Of a DNA stretch of 64,000 bases, positions 41,169 through 55,351 are shown piece after piece. Every line of letters starts with the position of its first letter. The first letter of the stretch is position 1. Source of the DNA: Nannocystis punicea (lineage in GTDB: Bacteria > Myxococcota_A > Polyangia > Nannocystales > Nannocystaceae). The DNA lies in NCBI RefSeq assembly GCF_026965555.1, contig NZ_CP114040.1, positions 5,022,001 through 5,086,000 on the forward strand, given 5' to 3'. The notes under the pieces are model-generated. The model was not told the origin of the DNA. It saw only the letters and a program-made list of their open reading frames with translations, and did not search any database. A program made the translations under genes and the position numbers.

Positions 41169-42077
41169 GTGACCGAGGAGCCGCTGCCGCGCCTCTACGG
41201 CGACTTCGAGCTGGCGCGCCTGATCTGCGCCAACGAGACGGGACGGATCTATCGCGGCTTCTTCCGGGGCTTCCGCGCGTCGAACGTGCGCGTCTTCAGC
41301 CGCCAGTACACGTGCGACGAGGCGGCGGTGCACACGTTGCGCGCCGACCTCCAGGCCGACCGCGTGATGCACAAATTCGTGACCGGCGGCTCGTGCTACC
41401 ACCCGTTCCGGGTCGAACAGACGGTGCTGCAGGCGATGAGCCCGCGCGAGGGCGTCGACCTGGCGACCCGGATCGGCGCGCAGGGGCCGATGCCGTGGCC
41501 GGAGGCGCGGTCGGTGCTGCTCGACGTGTGCCGCGGTCTGGCCTACGCCCACGCGCAGCTGATCGTGCACGGGGACCTGAAGCCGGAGAACTGCTTCTGC
41601 GAGGAGCCGATGGAGGGCGACCCGGACCCCCACGAGCGCGTGCTGGTGATGGGATTCGGGCTGGCGCGAGCCTACCGCCGCGCGTTCCCGGAGTGGCGCC
41701 CCGAGCTGGCCGAGGTGTTCGAGCCGTCGACGGTGTTCCCGGTCTACATGTCGCCCGAACAGGTGGCCGGCGAGCAGCCGACTGTCCGCTCCGACATCTA
41801 TGCGCTCGGCGTACTGATGATCCACCTGCTGACCGGCCACCGCCCGCGAGCCACCGGCGCACCCCCGGCCGTGGAGCGCGCAGGCACCCCGGGCCCGTAC
41901 CGCGCCGACGAGGGCAAGTTGACCCGCGCTCAGGCCGAGGTGGCGCTCAAGGCGGTGTCCCGCGAGGCGAGCCGCCGTCACCCGACTGTCTACGAGTTCG
42001 CGGCCGCAGTGGTGGCGATCGACGGCGGCGACCCGGCGCAGGAGCTGGCCGACTTCCGCCCGCCGATCGGGCGCTGA
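41169..42077 (+). CDS. Protein kinase-like protein, probable pseudokinase
   Basis: 302 aa from GTG 41169. It has the kinase fold outline: VHGDLKPENC in the catalytic-loop position (near residue 133), YMSPEQVAGEQP, and SDIYALGVLMIHLLTGHRP in the C-lobe. Three active elements are missing: there is no recognisable glycine loop, the ATP lysine region reads VRVFSRQYTC without VAxK, and DFG is replaced by MGFG (near residue 160). HRD is HGD. It is therefore probably unable to transfer phosphate and may act as a scaffold or regulator. It has no membrane segment. Confidence 0.75.
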   Translation: MTEEPLPRLYGDFELARLICANETGRIYRGFFRGFRASNVRVFSRQYTCDEAAVHTLRADLQADRVMHKFVTGGSCYHPFRVEQTVLQAMSPREGVDLATRIGAQGPMPWPEARSVLLDVCRGLAYAHAQLIVHGDLKPENCFCEEPMEGDPDPHERVLVMGFGLARAYRRAFPEWRPELAEVFEPSTVFPVYMSPEQVAGEQPTVRSDIYALGVLMIHLLTGHRPRATGAPPAVERAGTPGPYRADEGKLTRAQAEVALKAVSREASRRHPTVYEFAAAVVAIDGGDPAQELADFRPPIGR

Positions 42078-42140
42078 GGTCGCGGCTGCGGGCGGGGCTC
42101 CGCTCGCGGCGGGTGCGAGCCGCGAGCGCCTGTACTGATG

Positions 42141-42196
42141 GTAATGTCTATACGGACATGTTTGAAAGAGCATGCCTGAAAGGGCATGTGCTTCGA
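42141..42196. repeat. 14-bp-period palindromic array, 4 units
   Basis: GTAATGTCT (42141), GACATGTTT (42155), AGCATGCCT (42169) and GGCATGTGC (42183), with two GAAAG spacers. Convergent junction between the pseudokinase and the zinc-ribbon kinase, 64 bases from the kinase stop. Confidence 0.85.
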
Positions 42197-42260
42197 TGGC
42201 GAGCGGCCGGGCGCGGCGGGCGACGGAGACGTCGATCCGCGTCGGCGGTGCCGCGGCGCG

Positions 42261-43805
<1,545 letters not shown>

Positions 43806-44021
43806 CTGCGGCGGACTATATCACCGGCGCTCGTTCGGCCAAGTCGAGCGCGTGGTCGCGCGAGGCCGCGAGGCGCGGGGCGTCGGGGCGTCGGGGCGTC
43901 GGTGGAGGATGTGTCGGTGAGAGCCGGCCGGGGTGTGAGGCGGGTCCGGCCGGGGCGCCGTGAGGGAATGGGGGCGACGCGCGGCGACACGGGCTGGAAA
44001 AACGGCCGCCGGCACGCGCGG

Positions 44022-45923
44022 CTACGGGGCGACGTCGTAGCGCTGCTGGCGGTGGCGGAACGCCTCGCGGCCGCCCTCCATCAGGCGCAGGATGTGCTGC
44101 TTCACCGACTCGACGCTGCCCTGCGCGACCTGCCGGGCGTTGCGGCCGTCGGCCTCGAGCACGATGACCTGCGCGGCCTCGCCGAGGACCGGGAGGTTGG
44201 GGTTGTGGGTGATGAAGACGAGCTGCCGCCGGCCGCGGCTGGCCGCCAGCTGCGGGATGATGGCGTCGGTGATGAAGCTGTTGTCGAGGTTGTCCTCGGG
44301 CTGGTCGACGAGCAGCGGGGCCTCGCTGTCCATCAGAAGGATCGGCAAGATGGCGGCGCTCTTCTGCCCGGTCGACAGCTTGTCGCTGCTGCGCCAGTCG
44401 CCCTGGACCTGCAGCTCGATGCGCGGGACGTCCTCGAGCTCGAGCACGTCGAGCTCGAACCGCTTGTCCGGGGCCTCGCGCAGGGCCTTGAGCAGCGACT
44501 CGGCGAACTCGGGGTTGATCTCGGCGGTCGCCGCCAGGGCCGCGTGATCGTCGCGGTCGACGAACTGGCCCAGCTGGACCGGGGTGACCTGGGCGACGAG
44601 CCGCTCGATCGGGGCGTTGTACTGCTTGCCCGAGCGGCGCATCACCGCGACCAGGAACTCGCGGTAGGCGGCGACGTCGGCGGCGGCGGCGAGGATGATG
44701 CGGACCTTGCCGCCGAGGTGGGCGCTGACGTTGCCGGCGGCGGCGCTGCGGCGGGCGTGACGATCGCCGCGCAGCCGCTGCAGCTCGTCACGCAGCTCGC
44801 CGCGGGCCCGCAGGGCCTGATCGAGCTCGGCCTGCAGCTCGCCGAGAGCGCCCTTGCTGGCCGACAGGCGCATGACCTCGCGCGCGGCCTCGTCGCGGGC
44901 GGCCAGGCGGGCCCCGCTCTTGGCGGCGACGGCCGCGAGCTCGGCGTAGCGGGCCTCCTGCGGGGCGTGGGCGGCCGCGAGGGCGGCGGTGGCGTCGTCG
45001 ACCGAGCGCTCGAGCAGGGCCAGCTTGTCGAGCGGGGAGGAGACGTAGAGGTCGATCTCGACGATCTTGCGGTGGATCTCTCGGGACAGGTCCGCGAGGA
45101 CATGTCCGTTGGGACCTTTGAGGAGGCTCTCCGGCAGCGCGGCGGACAGCGCCTTGACCTGCGGCAGGACGGTGTCGCCGATGAGGCCGCGCAGCTTGCT
45201 GGTGGCGGCGCGGACGCGGTCGAGCGCGGCCTTCTCCTGCTCGCGCAGGGCCTTGTGCTCGGCGGCGGCCTGCAGCCCGTCGGCCAGGCCGCCCTCGCCG
45301 AGCGCGGCGTTGGCGGCGGCCAGCTTGCTCTCCCAGCTCGAGAGGTCGATGAGGTCGCGCTGGGCGGCGTGCAGGCGGGTGTGGAGGGCGATGATCCGCT
45401 GGGCGTTCTCGCGCAGGTGCGAGACGGTCTGCGCCAGCTGGGTCTCGATGGCGTGGCTCTGCTGGCCGCACAGGCGATCGATGAGCTCGCGCTGGGCGAC
45501 CGGGCTCTGGGCGATGTCCTCGATCTGGTTGTGCGAGAAGATGGCGGCGTCGACGAGGACGGAGGAGCCGAGCACCTCGGGTCGCACGGGCTTGCCGGCG
45601 GCGTCGGTGACGTGCGGCGGCTCGTGGGCGCCGCGGCGGATCTGGTAGACGAGGCCCTCCTGGCTCTCGAACTCGAGCTCGACGTAGCCGCTGGTCCCGA
45701 GGTTGGCGGCGAGCAGGGTCTTGAGCCGATCCTCGGCCGCCTTGGCGGCGGCGGTGCCCGATCGCGGGGCGCGATCGAGGGCGTGGCGGATGAACTCGAG
45801 GACGGTGGTCTTGCCGCTGCCGCGACCGCCGATGATGCAGTTCAGGCCGTCGGCGAAGCGGATGTCGAGCTTGTCGAGGAAGCCGCCGTAGACGCGGAGA
45901 CGACGCAATTTGTGGTGAACCAC
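44022..45923 (-). CDS. SMC/ABC-type ATPase (TrlF-like ATPase module)
   Basis: 633 aa. A coiled-coil ATPase of the SMC/Rad50/RecF class: Walker A GGRGSGKTT near residue 34, a central helical region of about 300 residues rich in Ala, Glu and Arg, the ABC signature in DKLSTGQKS, Walker B PLLVDQPEDNLDN near 541, and the H-loop FITHNPNLPV. The C-terminal PEDNLDN style is that of ATPase modules in DNA- or tRNA-targeting defence proteins such as TrlF, but no PHP, nuclease or toxin domain is fused or adjacent. The role may be DNA repair or defence. Repeat units lie in its coiled-coil region. Confidence 0.75.
   Translation of the reverse strand: MVHHKLRRLRVYGGFLDKLDIRFADGLNCIIGGRGSGKTTVLEFIRHALDRAPRSGTAAAKAAEDRLKTLLAANLGTSGYVELEFESQEGLVYQIRRGAHEPPHVTDAAGKPVRPEVLGSSVLVDAAIFSHNQIEDIAQSPVAQRELIDRLCGQQSHAIETQLAQTVSHLRENAQRIIALHTRLHAAQRDLIDLSSWESKLAAANAALGEGGLADGLQAAAEHKALREQEKAALDRVRAATSKLRGLIGDTVLPQVKALSAALPESLLKGPNGHVLADLSREIHRKIVEIDLYVSSPLDKLALLERSVDDATAALAAAHAPQEARYAELAAVAAKSGARLAARDEAAREVMRLSASKGALGELQAELDQALRARGELRDELQRLRGDRHARRSAAAGNVSAHLGGKVRIILAAAADVAAYREFLVAVMRRSGKQYNAPIERLVAQVTPVQLGQFVDRDDHAALAATAEINPEFAESLLKALREAPDKRFELDVLELEDVPRIELQVQGDWRSSDKLSTGQKSAAILPILLMDSEAPLLVDQPEDNLDNSFITDAIIPQLAASRGRRQLVFITHNPNLPVLGEAAQVIVLEADGRNARQVAQGSVESVKQHILRLMEGGREAFRHRQQRYDVAP
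45085..45121. repeat. 14-bp repeat units inside the SMC-like ATPase gene
   Basis: GACAGGTCC (45085), GACATGTCC (45099) and a decayed GACCTTTGA (45113). They lie in the coding sequence of the coiled-coil part, away from the ATP-binding motifs. Confidence 0.65.
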
Positions 45924-46206
45924 GCGGGACCCTCCGCAGCTAGGTTAGGGGCCATGCGCGATCTCGTCCAGAGCGTCGAAGACGCATTCGCTGGGCCGGA
46001 TTAAGCCCGATCGAGCGCATGCGGCGATGGCGCCCGGGGCGAACCTGGGGGCCGGTGCGGGTAAATTGGCCCGCAAGACGATAGAGATGGGGAGCGTGGG
46101 CAGAATCAGGGCGTGCGAGCGAGGAATTGCGGCGACGCGGCCGGGTGCCGGGGCGGCGCGCGGTGCGGGACGTGGTGCGCGGGAGCCCGGGACGGTAGGG
46201 TCGGGC

Positions 46207-47343
46207 GTGCTCCGTGCCGCGCCGTGGCTCGCGCTGTTGCTGTCCGCATGCGAGGCGATGACGGGCCGTGAGCCCGCGCCCACGGCCGCGCCCGTGGCCG
46301 CGGCGACGCTGGCGGAGCCCGGGCCGCTGCGGGCCGCGATCGCGGCGGGGGTGCGGCGGCGCAGCGAGAACGAGGCGAGCTACGAGGTCGACGCGTTCGT
46401 GGCCGCGCTGGCGGTGGAGGAGCTGGCGAGCGGCACCGGCGGGGTGCGGGTCGAGCCGGCGTTCGAGCGCGGGGCGCAGGTCGGGTACCGGCTGAGCGAG
46501 GTGGTGCCCGGCTCGGTGTACCAGCTGGTCGGGCTGCGCACCGGCGACGTGGTCGAGGCGATCGGCGAGGTCCGCCTCGACAGCCCGGGCCGCGCGGCCG
46601 GAGCGCTGGCGGGGCTGGAGCGCGGGGCGCAGCTGGCGGTGACGCGCGACGGGGTCGGGTTCTCGCTCGACCTGCGGCTCGCCGGCGGGCTGGCGTGGTC
46701 CGAGCTGCTGCGCTCGCGGACAGGTTCGCAAGGACAGGTCGCGGGGGACATGCCCGCAGGGACAGGTCCGTTGGCACAGGCGCTCGGGGACAGGTTGCTG
46801 GCGCCGGACGACGGCGAGCTGCCGGCCGGGCCGCGCGACGGGGAGGCCGGGGGGACGCCGGTGGTGCCGTCCGGCGGGGTCGCCGGGGGCTCGCCGGCGG
46901 GGCCGACGGGGTCGCGGCCGACGAGCGGGACGAAGGCCGGCAACAACGGCGGGAGCACGGGCGTGGGCGGCGGCGTGACGGGCTCGGCGGGTTCGTCGGG
47001 CGGCGCTGCGGGCAAGACGGGGGTGCAGTGCGCGTCGGCGTCGAGCTGCACGCTCGACAAGAAGACGTTCGACGCGGCCATCGCCGACCCGAGCAAGCTC
47101 GAGCGGCAGGCGTCGATCTCGCCGGCGCGCGGCGGCTACAAGCTGACCCGCGTGGCGCCCGGGAGCGCCGTGGCGGCGCTGGGGTTCCGCGCGGGCGACC
47201 TGATCGTGTCGGTCAACGGGGCGCGCCTCGACGACGACATGGCGGCCCTGGGGCTGTACATGGGCCTCGAGAGCACGCGCAGTTACAACGTGACGTACGA
47301 GCGCAACGGGGCGCGGGCGAGCAAGTCGATCGCGGTGCGCTGA
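46207..47343 (+). CDS. Lipoprotein with two PDZ-like domains
   Basis: 378 aa from GTG 46207, which yields the signal LRAAPWLALLLSACEA. Two related PDZ/GspC-type domains follow: the first around RLSEVVPGSVYQLVGLRTGDVV, whose core is PGSVYQLVGLRTGD (near residues 95-115), the second around APGSAVAALGFRAGDLIV (near 320-340). A Gly/Thr/Ser-rich linker of about 110 residues separates them, and six repeat units are embedded at its start. Such pairs resemble secretion-system PDZ modules that bind peptides or partners. Earlier starts (ATG 46087) are possible but lack a signal. Confidence 0.7.
   Translation: MLRAAPWLALLLSACEAMTGREPAPTAAPVAAATLAEPGPLRAAIAAGVRRRSENEASYEVDAFVAALAVEELASGTGGVRVEPAFERGAQVGYRLSEVVPGSVYQLVGLRTGDVVEAIGEVRLDSPGRAAGALAGLERGAQLAVTRDGVGFSLDLRLAGGLAWSELLRSRTGSQGQVAGDMPAGTGPLAQALGDRLLAPDDGELPAGPRDGEAGGTPVVPSGGVAGGSPAGPTGSRPTSGTKAGNNGGSTGVGGGVTGSAGSSGGAAGKTGVQCASASSCTLDKKTFDAAIADPSKLERQASISPARGGYKLTRVAPGSAVAALGFRAGDLIVSVNGARLDDDMAALGLYMGLESTRSYNVTYERNGARASKSIAVR
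46719..46802. repeat. 14-bp-period array, 6 units, inside a coding sequence
   Basis: Units at 46719, 46733, 46747, 46761, 46775 and 46789; most read GACAGGTYC and one GACATGCCC. Six units equal 84 bases (28 codons), so the frame is kept. It encodes part of the linker between two PDZ domains. Confidence 0.85.
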
Positions 47344-47536
47344 GGGGCGGGGCGCGGGCCTGGGTGGGGCGCTGCGAGCGTGCGTGGAGCACTGTGTCGA
47401 CGCGCTAGTCGCCGCGAAACGCCGCATCGCGGCCGCCTCGGCCGATCGAGGTGCCCGCGCGATCGACGAGCAACGCGGCGAAAATGGCCGGGGTGGGGCC
47501 GACGAGCGAGGCTCGAGGGAGCGTCGATAGCGGCCG

Positions 47537-47752
47537 CTACGGCTGGCCGGCGCGCCGGCGGCGACCGGCGTCGGTGAGGGCGACCCGGAAGCCGCGGGCG
47601 AGGTAGTGGGCGGTGGCGAGGCCGCGGTCCTGCATGTCCTCGCACTCGCGCAGCAGCCTGGCGTAGCGCTCGTCGCCGACCTCGCCGGCGGCGACGAGGA
47701 TGCAGCCGTGCTCCACGCAGAGGTCCAGCAGCTCGTAGTCCCGCTCGGTCAT
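47537..47752 (-). CDS. Small hypothetical protein, winged-helix-like
   Basis: 71 aa. The pattern DYELLDLCVEHGCILV and the final RVALTDAGRR resemble the recognition end of small winged-helix proteins, but this is too short to be sure. No signal peptide or membrane segment. Its junction with the PDZ lipoprotein gene is the only convergent one in the window without a repeat array, which may mean the gene is not real. Confidence 0.45.
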   Translation of the reverse strand: MTERDYELLDLCVEHGCILVAAGEVGDERYARLLRECEDMQDRGLATAHYLARGFRVALTDAGRRRRAGQP

Positions 47753-47838
47753 GGCGAGAGGATCGCAGGTGGGCGGGGGAGGTCCATCGGGGAGCCGCCG
47801 TGGCGCGGCCGTGCGCGGGCGCGAGCCGGGCGGTTCGG

Positions 47839-47894
47839 AGCATGGCGTCCGGGACAGGTCGATGAAGACATGTCCGAATCGACAGGCGAGGAGC
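47839..47894. repeat. 14-bp-period palindromic array, 4 units
   Basis: AGCATGGCG (47839), GACAGGTCG (47853), GACATGTCC (47867) and GACAGGCGA (47881). It lies between two minus-strand genes and ends directly before the stop codon of the VOC-family gene. Confidence 0.85.
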
Positions 47895-47900
47895 GGGCGG

Positions 47901-48290
47901 TCAGCCGAGGTCGCCCTCGCGGCTGGCGAGGACGACGGTGTAGCCGTCGCGGTCGCGCAGCCAGATCTCCCGGTGGCCGGCGTTGGGGTTGACGTGCGGC
48001 GCGAGGACGACCTCGGCGCGCAGCTCGGCGGCGCGGGCGACCGCGGCGTCGAACTCGTCGGTCTCGAACCACAGCAGAACGCCGTTGCCGTGGGGGCGCG
48101 CGTCGGGGTCGCCGATCGGGCCGTGGTGGTGCTCGACCTCCCAGCGGTGCAGCTGCAGGATCAGGGCGCCGCGGTGGACGAGCTGCTCGTATTCGCGGCC
48201 GCCGTGGCCGCTCTCGCAGCCGAGGAGGCGCTGGTACCAGCGGCTGCTGGCCTCGACGTCGGCGACGGCGATCAATGGTTGGGGGCGCAT
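47901..48290 (-). CDS. VOC (glyoxalase/bleomycin-resistance) family protein
   Basis: 129 aa, a single vicinal-oxygen-chelate module pair. It begins LIAVADVEASSRWYQRLLG, the family's opening, with candidate metal ligands in LQLHRWEVEHHH and a closing segment EIWLRDRDGYTVVLA. VOC proteins range from glyoxalases to antibiotic-binding proteins; the substrate cannot be read. No signal peptide. Confidence 0.85.
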   Translation of the reverse strand: MRPQPLIAVADVEASSRWYQRLLGCESGHGGREYEQLVHRGALILQLHRWEVEHHHGPIGDPDARPHGNGVLLWFETDEFDAAVARAAELRAEVVLAPHVNPNAGHREIWLRDRDGYTVVLASREGDLG

Positions 48291-48510
48291 GGGGACGGGA
48301 TGCCGCGCGCGGATCGGGGCGTCAAGGCGGACGCGGCCGATGGACGGGGGTCGGGTGCCTCGGTGCGAGGCAGAGCGCAGCGGGGTCGGGCGCGGCTCGG
48401 CGGATCCGCGGGCGGCGCGGACCCGTGACGGGGATCACGGCTGAGGCCGGTGCACGAATCGCTGGCATCGGCGAGCGTCGCTTTCGTGGGGGGTCGCCCC
48501 GAGAGTGCTT

Positions 48511-49245
48511 ATGCCGAAAGCTGCTCGCTGGTTCGCGTCGCTGCCCGTCGCCTTCACGCTGCTGTCCGCCGGTTGCCATGCGCGGATGATGGTGGACCCG
48601 GCCCTCACCGCGAAGGCGCCGGAGCAGCCGGTGAGCGGGGTGGCGTTCGCGACGTTCCGCAAGCCGGTGACGTTCGGGGTCTACACGGCGAAGGTGACGA
48701 AGGGCGGCTTTCAGACCACCAGCCGCACGTCCCTGGGACCCTACGAGCGGGAGACGAAGAAGCAGGCGTTCGAGTACTCGCTGGCCGGCGGGGCGCCGGC
48801 GAGCTGGGCCAACTCGTGCGCGTACGGGTCGAGCAAGCAGGGCGCGCTGTTCGCCATCAGCAACGATGCGGGGCTGGTGTGCACGATGGTGCCCGAGGGC
48901 GCGGGCGGGTGGCAGCTCGAGCTCAAGAGCGCGGGCAAGCTGTACGGGCCCAACTCGCTGTCGGGGTCGATGACCGACGGGACGACGACGCTGTCGATCA
49001 AGATGGTGCACCAGCTGCAAGGCCGGAGCTTCGCCAGCGCCGAGCCGGTGGGCTACGAGATCCGCGACGCCGGGGGCGCGGCGGTCGCAGCCGTGCAGAT
49101 CTTCGCGCCGCACCACGTGTGGATCGACCCCGGGCTGCCGGTCGAGCTGCAGACCGCGATCGCGGCCGCGGCGGCCGGCTTGCTGGTGTCGGCGCAGTCG
49201 ACGTCGGACTTGAACGACCGCCAGCCGAAGACCTCGTTGCGGTGA
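48511..49245 (+). CDS. Hypothetical lipoprotein
   Basis: 244 aa from ATG 48511. Signal and lipobox SLPVAFTLLSAGCHAR with Cys near residue 22, then a single soluble domain of about 215 residues, beta-rich, with no Thr linker. Two Cys (WANSCAYG, GLVCTMVP) may pair. Function not recognised. In-frame GTG 48505 is also possible. A four-unit repeat array starts 19 bases after its stop. Confidence 0.65.
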   Translation: MPKAARWFASLPVAFTLLSAGCHARMMVDPALTAKAPEQPVSGVAFATFRKPVTFGVYTAKVTKGGFQTTSRTSLGPYERETKKQAFEYSLAGGAPASWANSCAYGSSKQGALFAISNDAGLVCTMVPEGAGGWQLELKSAGKLYGPNSLSGSMTDGTTTLSIKMVHQLQGRSFASAEPVGYEIRDAGGAAVAAVQIFAPHHVWIDPGLPVELQTAIAAAAAGLLVSAQSTSDLNDRQPKTSLR

Positions 49246-49263
49246 GGGCTGGGGCCGCGCGGC

Positions 49264-49333
49264 GAAAGGTCCTCGAGGGCATGTCCTCTGCGACATGTTC
49301 TCGAGGCCCTGTCTGGAAGGACATTATCCGGAG
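49264..49333. repeat. 14-bp-period palindromic array, 5 units
   Basis: Units at 49264 (GAAAGGTCC), 49278 (GGCATGTCC), 49292 (GACATGTTC), 49306 (GCCCTGTCT) and 49320 (GACATTATC). First of two arrays bracketing the same convergent gap. Confidence 0.8.
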
Positions 49334-49404
49334 AAGCGCGCATGCTCCGTCGCAGGCCGACGGGGCGTCGCCGGAGCGTGCCAGCGCGTGGCCAGCATGC
49401 GGTC

Positions 49405-49571
49405 CTACCTCGCGCGGGCACAGCTCGACCAGCGCTCGCGGCTCAGCGCGACCAGCCGCGGGCGGAACTCGGGGCGGCTCGGTGGTGATGCAGAGCGGCG
49501 CGCGGCCTCGTTGGGGTCGAGCGCGCGGGTGAACTGCTCGACCAGGGCACCGAAGGAGCGCCGGAGCTGGT
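49405..49571 (-). pseudogene. Possible gene remnant between two repeat arrays
   Basis: Between the two arrays, one minus-strand frame reads like real protein (LRRSFGALVEQF, then PEFRPRLVALSRERW) and ends in TAG at 49405. It has no start: the frame is closed by a stop within the second array. It could be the 3' end of a gene whose front has been lost. Only about 55 codons remain and no family is recognised, so this is weak. Confidence 0.25.
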
Positions 49572-49615
49572 GTCCCGCGGGGCATGTCGCTCACGACATG
49601 CCCCGAGGGACATGG

Positions 49616-49645
<30 letters not shown>
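49567..49645. repeat. 14-bp-period palindromic array, 6 units
   Basis: Units at 49567, 49581 (GGCATGTCG), 49595 (GACATGCCC), 49609 (GACATGGCT), 49623 (AGCATGCCC) and 49637. The last three overlap the end of the radical-SAM gene and include its stop codon (CTA at 49616). Confidence 0.85.
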
Positions 49646-52531
<2,886 letters not shown>

Positions 52532-52626
52532 GACGAGCCGCCCTTTTAGCCGAAACAGGGCGCCGGCACCACTGTGGCCGCGCCGGGCGCACCGCCCCCT
52601 TGCCGAGGGCCGCGTGTGACCCAAGA

Positions 52627-53625
52627 ATGCCTGCCGTGAAGGACCTGTACTCAGTCCTGGGCGTGCCGCGCACCGCCGACGAGAAAGAGATCAAGCGGGC
52701 GTTCCGCAAGCTGACTCAGCAGCTTCACCCGGACAAGAACCCGGGCGACAAGAAGGCGGAGGAGAAGTTCAAGGAGGTGTCCGGCGCCTACGAGGTGCTG
52801 GGCGACGCGCAGCGGCGCAAGAACTACGACGAGTTCGGCGACATGAGCCTGACTCAGGGCTTCGACCCGGAGCGCGCCCGCGCGTACCAGCAGGCGACCC
52901 GGGGCGGCGGGCGCCGACGCACGGCCGGTCCGGCCGGGTTCGGCGGCGGCGGGTTCGACGCCGACGGGCACTTCAACTTCCAGAACTTCGGCGACGCCCG
53001 CGGGGTGTCGTTCGACGACCTGCTGTCGCAGCTGTTCGGCGGCGGCCGCGTCGTCGACCCGGCCGCGCGCGCGGGCCGGCGCCCGGTGAGCACACGCGGC
53101 CACGACATCGAGGGCGAGATCACGATCGACTTCTCGCAGATGCTGCGCGGGGCCGTGATCCCGCTGCGCATCGAGTCGCAGGAGGGCGGCTCGCGCACGC
53201 TCGACGTCAAGGTGCCGGCCGGGATCGCCGACGGCAGCAAGCTGCGCCTGCGGGGTCAGGGCGGCCCGGGCGACCCGCCCGGCGACATCATCCTCACGGT
53301 GAAGGTGGCGTCCCACCCGCGCCTCAAGCGCGAGGGCAACAACCTGCAGATGAGCCTGCCCGTGACCGCGCTCGAGGCGGCGCGCGGCGGACCCGTCGAC
53401 GTGCCGACCCCCGCGGGGACGGTGACGCTCAAGCTCAAGCCCGGGAGCCAGAACGGGCAGACGCTGCGGCTCAAGGGCAAGGGCATCGCGCCGCCGAGCG
53501 GCGAGCCGGGCGACCTGCTCGTGACCCTCGACGTGCGCCTCCCCACCGGGTCCGATCCCGAGCTGGTGGCGGTGCTGGAGCGGCTGCAAGGGCACGAGAA
53601 CGTCCGCGCCGACCTCGAGCTGTAG
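52627..53625 (+). CDS. DnaJ-type co-chaperone (CbpA-like)
   Basis: 332 aa. The N-terminal J-domain has the HPD motif (QLHPDKNPG near residue 33). A Gly/Phe-rich segment follows (GFGGGGFDADG), then the two C-terminal substrate-binding domains (LDVKVPAGIADGSKLRL; TLKLKPGSQNGQTLRLKGKG). The CxxCxGxG zinc fingers of DnaJ proper are absent, so this is the CbpA type, which stimulates DnaK. It diverges from the radical-SAM gene and is followed 26 bases later by lipA. Confidence 0.93.
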   Translation: MPAVKDLYSVLGVPRTADEKEIKRAFRKLTQQLHPDKNPGDKKAEEKFKEVSGAYEVLGDAQRRKNYDEFGDMSLTQGFDPERARAYQQATRGGGRRRTAGPAGFGGGGFDADGHFNFQNFGDARGVSFDDLLSQLFGGGRVVDPAARAGRRPVSTRGHDIEGEITIDFSQMLRGAVIPLRIESQEGGSRTLDVKVPAGIADGSKLRLRGQGGPGDPPGDIILTVKVASHPRLKREGNNLQMSLPVTALEAARGGPVDVPTPAGTVTLKLKPGSQNGQTLRLKGKGIAPPSGEPGDLLVTLDVRLPTGSDPELVAVLERLQGHENVRADLEL

Positions 53626-53651
53626 AGGCGGCCGCGTGCTATGCCTTGCGC

Positions 53652-54610
<959 letters not shown>

Positions 54611-54611
<1 letters not shown>

Positions 54612-54666
54612 GCATGGTTTTCGGGACATGCGCGAAGGCGCATGTCCTTTCAGACATGTCGTGAGA
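54611..54666. repeat. 14-bp-period palindromic array, 4 units
   Basis: AGCATGGTT (54611), GACATGCGC (54625), CGCATGTCC (54639) and GACATGTCG (54653). The first unit overlaps the lipA stop. Tandem-gene junction, 15 bases before the start of the glutathione transferase gene. Confidence 0.8.
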
Positions 54667-54681
54667 TCCGGAGGAACCCCG

Positions 54682-55338
54682 ATGCAGCTCGAGCTGATCA
54701 GCCACGCCCTGTGCCCGTTCGTCCACCGCGCCTGCATCATGCTGCGCGAGAAGGGGGTCGAGTACACCCGCCGCGACGTCGACCTCGAGAACAAGCCGGA
54801 GTGGTTCCTGGCCCTGTCGCCGCGCGGCAAGGTGCCGGTGCTGGTGGCCGACGGGGCGCCGCTGTTCGAGTCGGCGGCGATCGTCGAGTTCCTCGACGAG
54901 ACCCACCCGCCGCCGGTGATCCCCACCGAGCCGTTCACGCGGGCGCGCCAGCGGGCGTGGGTCGAGGTCGCCAGCGACCTGCTGATGGCCCAGTACCGGG
55001 TCTACATCGCGGCGACGCAGGCGGACTTCGAGGCGGCGGCGAAGGCGGCGACGGCGGCGCTGGCCCGCTACGACGAGGCGCTGAACAAGGGCGACCTGGC
55101 GAGCGACGAGTTCAAGCTGGTCGAGGTGGCCACGGCGCCGGCGATGTACCGCTTCGCGCTGCTCGAGGCCCGCACCGGCTGGGCGTTCTGGCCGGCGGGC
55201 TCGAAGGTCGAGGCGTGGGCGCGGCGGTTGGCGAGCCGGCCGTCGGTGACGTCGTCGGTGGCCGAGGACTTCCCGGACAGGTTCATGAAGTTCTTGACCG
55301 AGAAGGGCAGCTACATGGCCACAGTGCGGCCGAGCTGA
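54682..55338 (+). CDS. Glutathione S-transferase family protein
   Basis: 218 aa. A thioredoxin-like N-terminal domain begins with HALCPFVHRACIMLRE (the C-P-F-x-x-R signature of omega/lambda-type enzymes, using a Cys as the catalytic residue). The cis-Pro and glutathione-binding Glu-Ser lie in GKVPVLV and FESAAIVEFLDE. The C-terminal domain is helical. Omega-type transferases often act as reductases or thiol transferases. It is followed 13 bases later by a DsbA-family gene, so the two are probably one operon on thiol chemistry. Confidence 0.85.
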   Translation: MQLELISHALCPFVHRACIMLREKGVEYTRRDVDLENKPEWFLALSPRGKVPVLVADGAPLFESAAIVEFLDETHPPPVIPTEPFTRARQRAWVEVASDLLMAQYRVYIAATQADFEAAAKAATAALARYDEALNKGDLASDEFKLVEVATAPAMYRFALLEARTGWAFWPAGSKVEAWARRLASRPSVTSSVAEDFPDRFMKFLTEKGSYMATVRPS

Positions 55339-55351
55339 AGGGAGCGCCGGG

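Noticed and set aside
45955..46004. A 16-codon open frame before the PDZ lipoprotein
   Set aside because: Too short, and nothing beyond a chance start and stop supports it.
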